Below, piece by piece: positions 4,877-5,800 of a DNA stretch of 5,800 nt. The translations under genes were made by a program, and so were the position numbers. The notes under the pieces are model-generated. The model worked only from the letters and a program-made list of their open reading frames with translations. It made no database searches and was not told the DNA's origin. The DNA is taken from contig QHOP01000162.1 in the NCBI GenBank assembly GCA_003219345.1, forward strand, positions 1-5,800, given 5' to 3'. Numbering within the stretch: the first letter of the stretch is position 1; the number at the start of each line of letters is the position of its first letter. The stretch comes from Verrucomicrobiota bacterium. GTDB lineage: Bacteria; Verrucomicrobiota; Verrucomicrobiia; Limisphaerales; AV2.

Positions 4877-5800
4877 AACCTGTCGTTCCGGCGCTGGTTC
4901 ATGTTGGGTCTGCTGTCTCTCTTCCTGGCCGGGAAAGGCCTTTCCGAAGAACCGCCAATCATTCCAGTCGGCCTCGATGCCTATCGCATGTGGGACCGCT
5001 GGCCTTGCCAACGTATCGGCGCGCGGGCTTACCTGCGGAGCACTTACGATCGCCGCGGCGGAAACGAAGGCGCCGACGCCAGTCATTTTCTTTATCAACT
5101 GGCCGACAATTTCAACGTGACGCTGGATGTCGCCGGATCGGGAATTCTATATTTCGTCCGCTGCAATCATTGGCACGGCAGCCCGTGGCATTACGAAGTG
5201 GACGGCGTTGACCATTCCGTCCGAGAAACCAGCACTTCTGATCCGAATCATCCGGTCGAGAATTCAATGTTCATACCGGAAAATCTTTTCCCGGCCCCGC
5301 TGGCTTGGACCTGGTCAATCACGAAAGGCGCCGATTTGAGCTGGGTGCCGATTTCTTTTGAAAAGACCTTCCGTCTCGCCTACTCGCGCACACATTACGG
5401 CACCGGTTATTACATTTACTACCTCTACGACCGCAGTGCGAAGCTTTCGCGATCGATCCGCTCCTGGGATGGAAAAACGCCGCCGGACAAGGATGTGCTG
5501 GAGCTTGTCTCGCGGGCGGGAACGGACATCGCGCCGCGTCCTCTCACCTCTGAAGGAAGGACGATCGGCGTGGTTCAAATGGGCGGCGGCCCGATGTCGC
5601 TCGGCACAGACACGGTTCTCCAGGTACAGAAAATCATCCCGAAACAGCCGGTGATGATTCGTGCGTTGGAATTCTTCGTCGCGCGCGAACAAGCCGTCGA
5701 ATTCGGACGCGCCCGGCTGCGAGTCACCTGGGACGACCTCCCTGCCCCTTCCATCGATGCGCCGGTCGCGCTCTTCTTTGGCGATGGAACGCTCTACAAC
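4865..5800 (+). CDS. Secreted DUF2961 / GH172-type protein (3' end outside window)
   Basis: The frame is open for 312 residues and runs off the right edge. It shows the conserved DUF2961 core, the family now including GH172 enzymes that act on fructofuranose or arabinofuranose linkages. Key stretches are GLDAYRMWDRWP (36-47), RSTYDRRGGNEGADASHFLY (58-77), LYFVRCNHWHGSPWHYEVDG (95-114), and RTHYGTGYYIYYLY (175-188). ATG at 4865 gives an arginine-bearing N-terminus, a hydrophobic core (WFMLGLLSLFLAG, 11-23) and a plausible signal peptide end near residue 27. ATG at 4901 would remove the charged part, so 4865 is preferred. The first four codons come from a palindromic repeat. No Shine-Dalgarno or promoter was recognised. 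Substrate is unknown; export to the periplasm or outside is inferred. It diverges from the sulfur operon across about 650 bp of repeats, so shared regulation is not implied. Confidence 0.88.
   Translation, partial: MFDVNLSFRRWFMLGLLSLFLAGKGLSEEPPIIPVGLDAYRMWDRWPCQRIGARAYLRSTYDRRGGNEGADASHFLYQLADNFNVTLDVAGSGILYFVRCNHWHGSPWHYEVDGVDHSVRETSTSDPNHPVENSMFIPENLFPAPLAWTWSITKGADLSWVPISFEKTFRLAYSRTHYGTGYYIYYLYDRSAKLSRSIRSWDGKTPPDKDVLELVSRAGTDIAPRPLTSEGRTIGVVQMGGGPMSLGTDTVLQVQKIIPKQPVMIRALEFFVAREQAVEFGRARLRVTWDDLPAPSIDAPVALFFGDGTLYN

Noticed and set aside
4382..5098. Minus-strand frames across the intergenic region, including 4231-4755
   Set aside because: They translate the palindromic repeats (RTSNIEH, TPSLSP-like peptides), overlap the signal peptide region of the DUF2961 gene, and have no protein-like composition.

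Overview
The window looks like chromosomal DNA of a Verrucomicrobia-type bacterium, probably from the Pedosphaera/Limisphaerales side. This rests on recalled family resemblance, not on a search. The pointers are a planctomycete/verrucomicrobial ECF-like sigma factor, a DUF2961 (GH172-type) secreted enzyme, a secreted GH20-like protein of a type typical of these phyla, and a cluster of palindromic repeats whose chance translations (RTSNIEH, VRRSMFDV, PLTPSLSP) are familiar from such genomes.

Layout. (1) Minus strand, 1511 down past base 1: a secreted GH20-like glycosidase candidate with a carbohydrate-binding-like module inserted in its barrel, cut by the window edge. (2) Minus strand, 2260-1571: an ECF-like sigma factor that ends 59 bp before the glycosidase gene, so the two may be co-transcribed. 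(3) Minus strand, 4170-3205 and 3192-2344: a PLP-dependent cysteine synthase-family enzyme followed after 12 bp by a two-domain thiosulfate sulfurtransferase. This is a compact sulfur-assimilation operon with a TTGACA -35 box and a 40-bp operator-like repeat between the -10 region and the start codon. (4) 4211-4864: about 650 bp without a credible gene, filled with two alternating families of palindromic repeats. (5) Plus strand, 4865 past base 5800: a DUF2961/GH172-type secreted protein, cut by the right edge. Its best start codon lies inside the last repeat.

Together the window shows a cysteine/sulfur operon set between two secreted carbohydrate-active genes, with a sigma factor beside one of them. 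The sulfur pair probably works as a unit (sulfur donor handling plus cysteine formation). The link between the sigma factor and the glycosidase is only suggested by spacing. The points most worth a second look are the operator-like repeat before the cysteine synthase-family gene, the start codon supplied by a repeat, and the unusual DNA-binding part of the sigma factor. I saw no CRISPR array, tRNA, rRNA or transposase gene.
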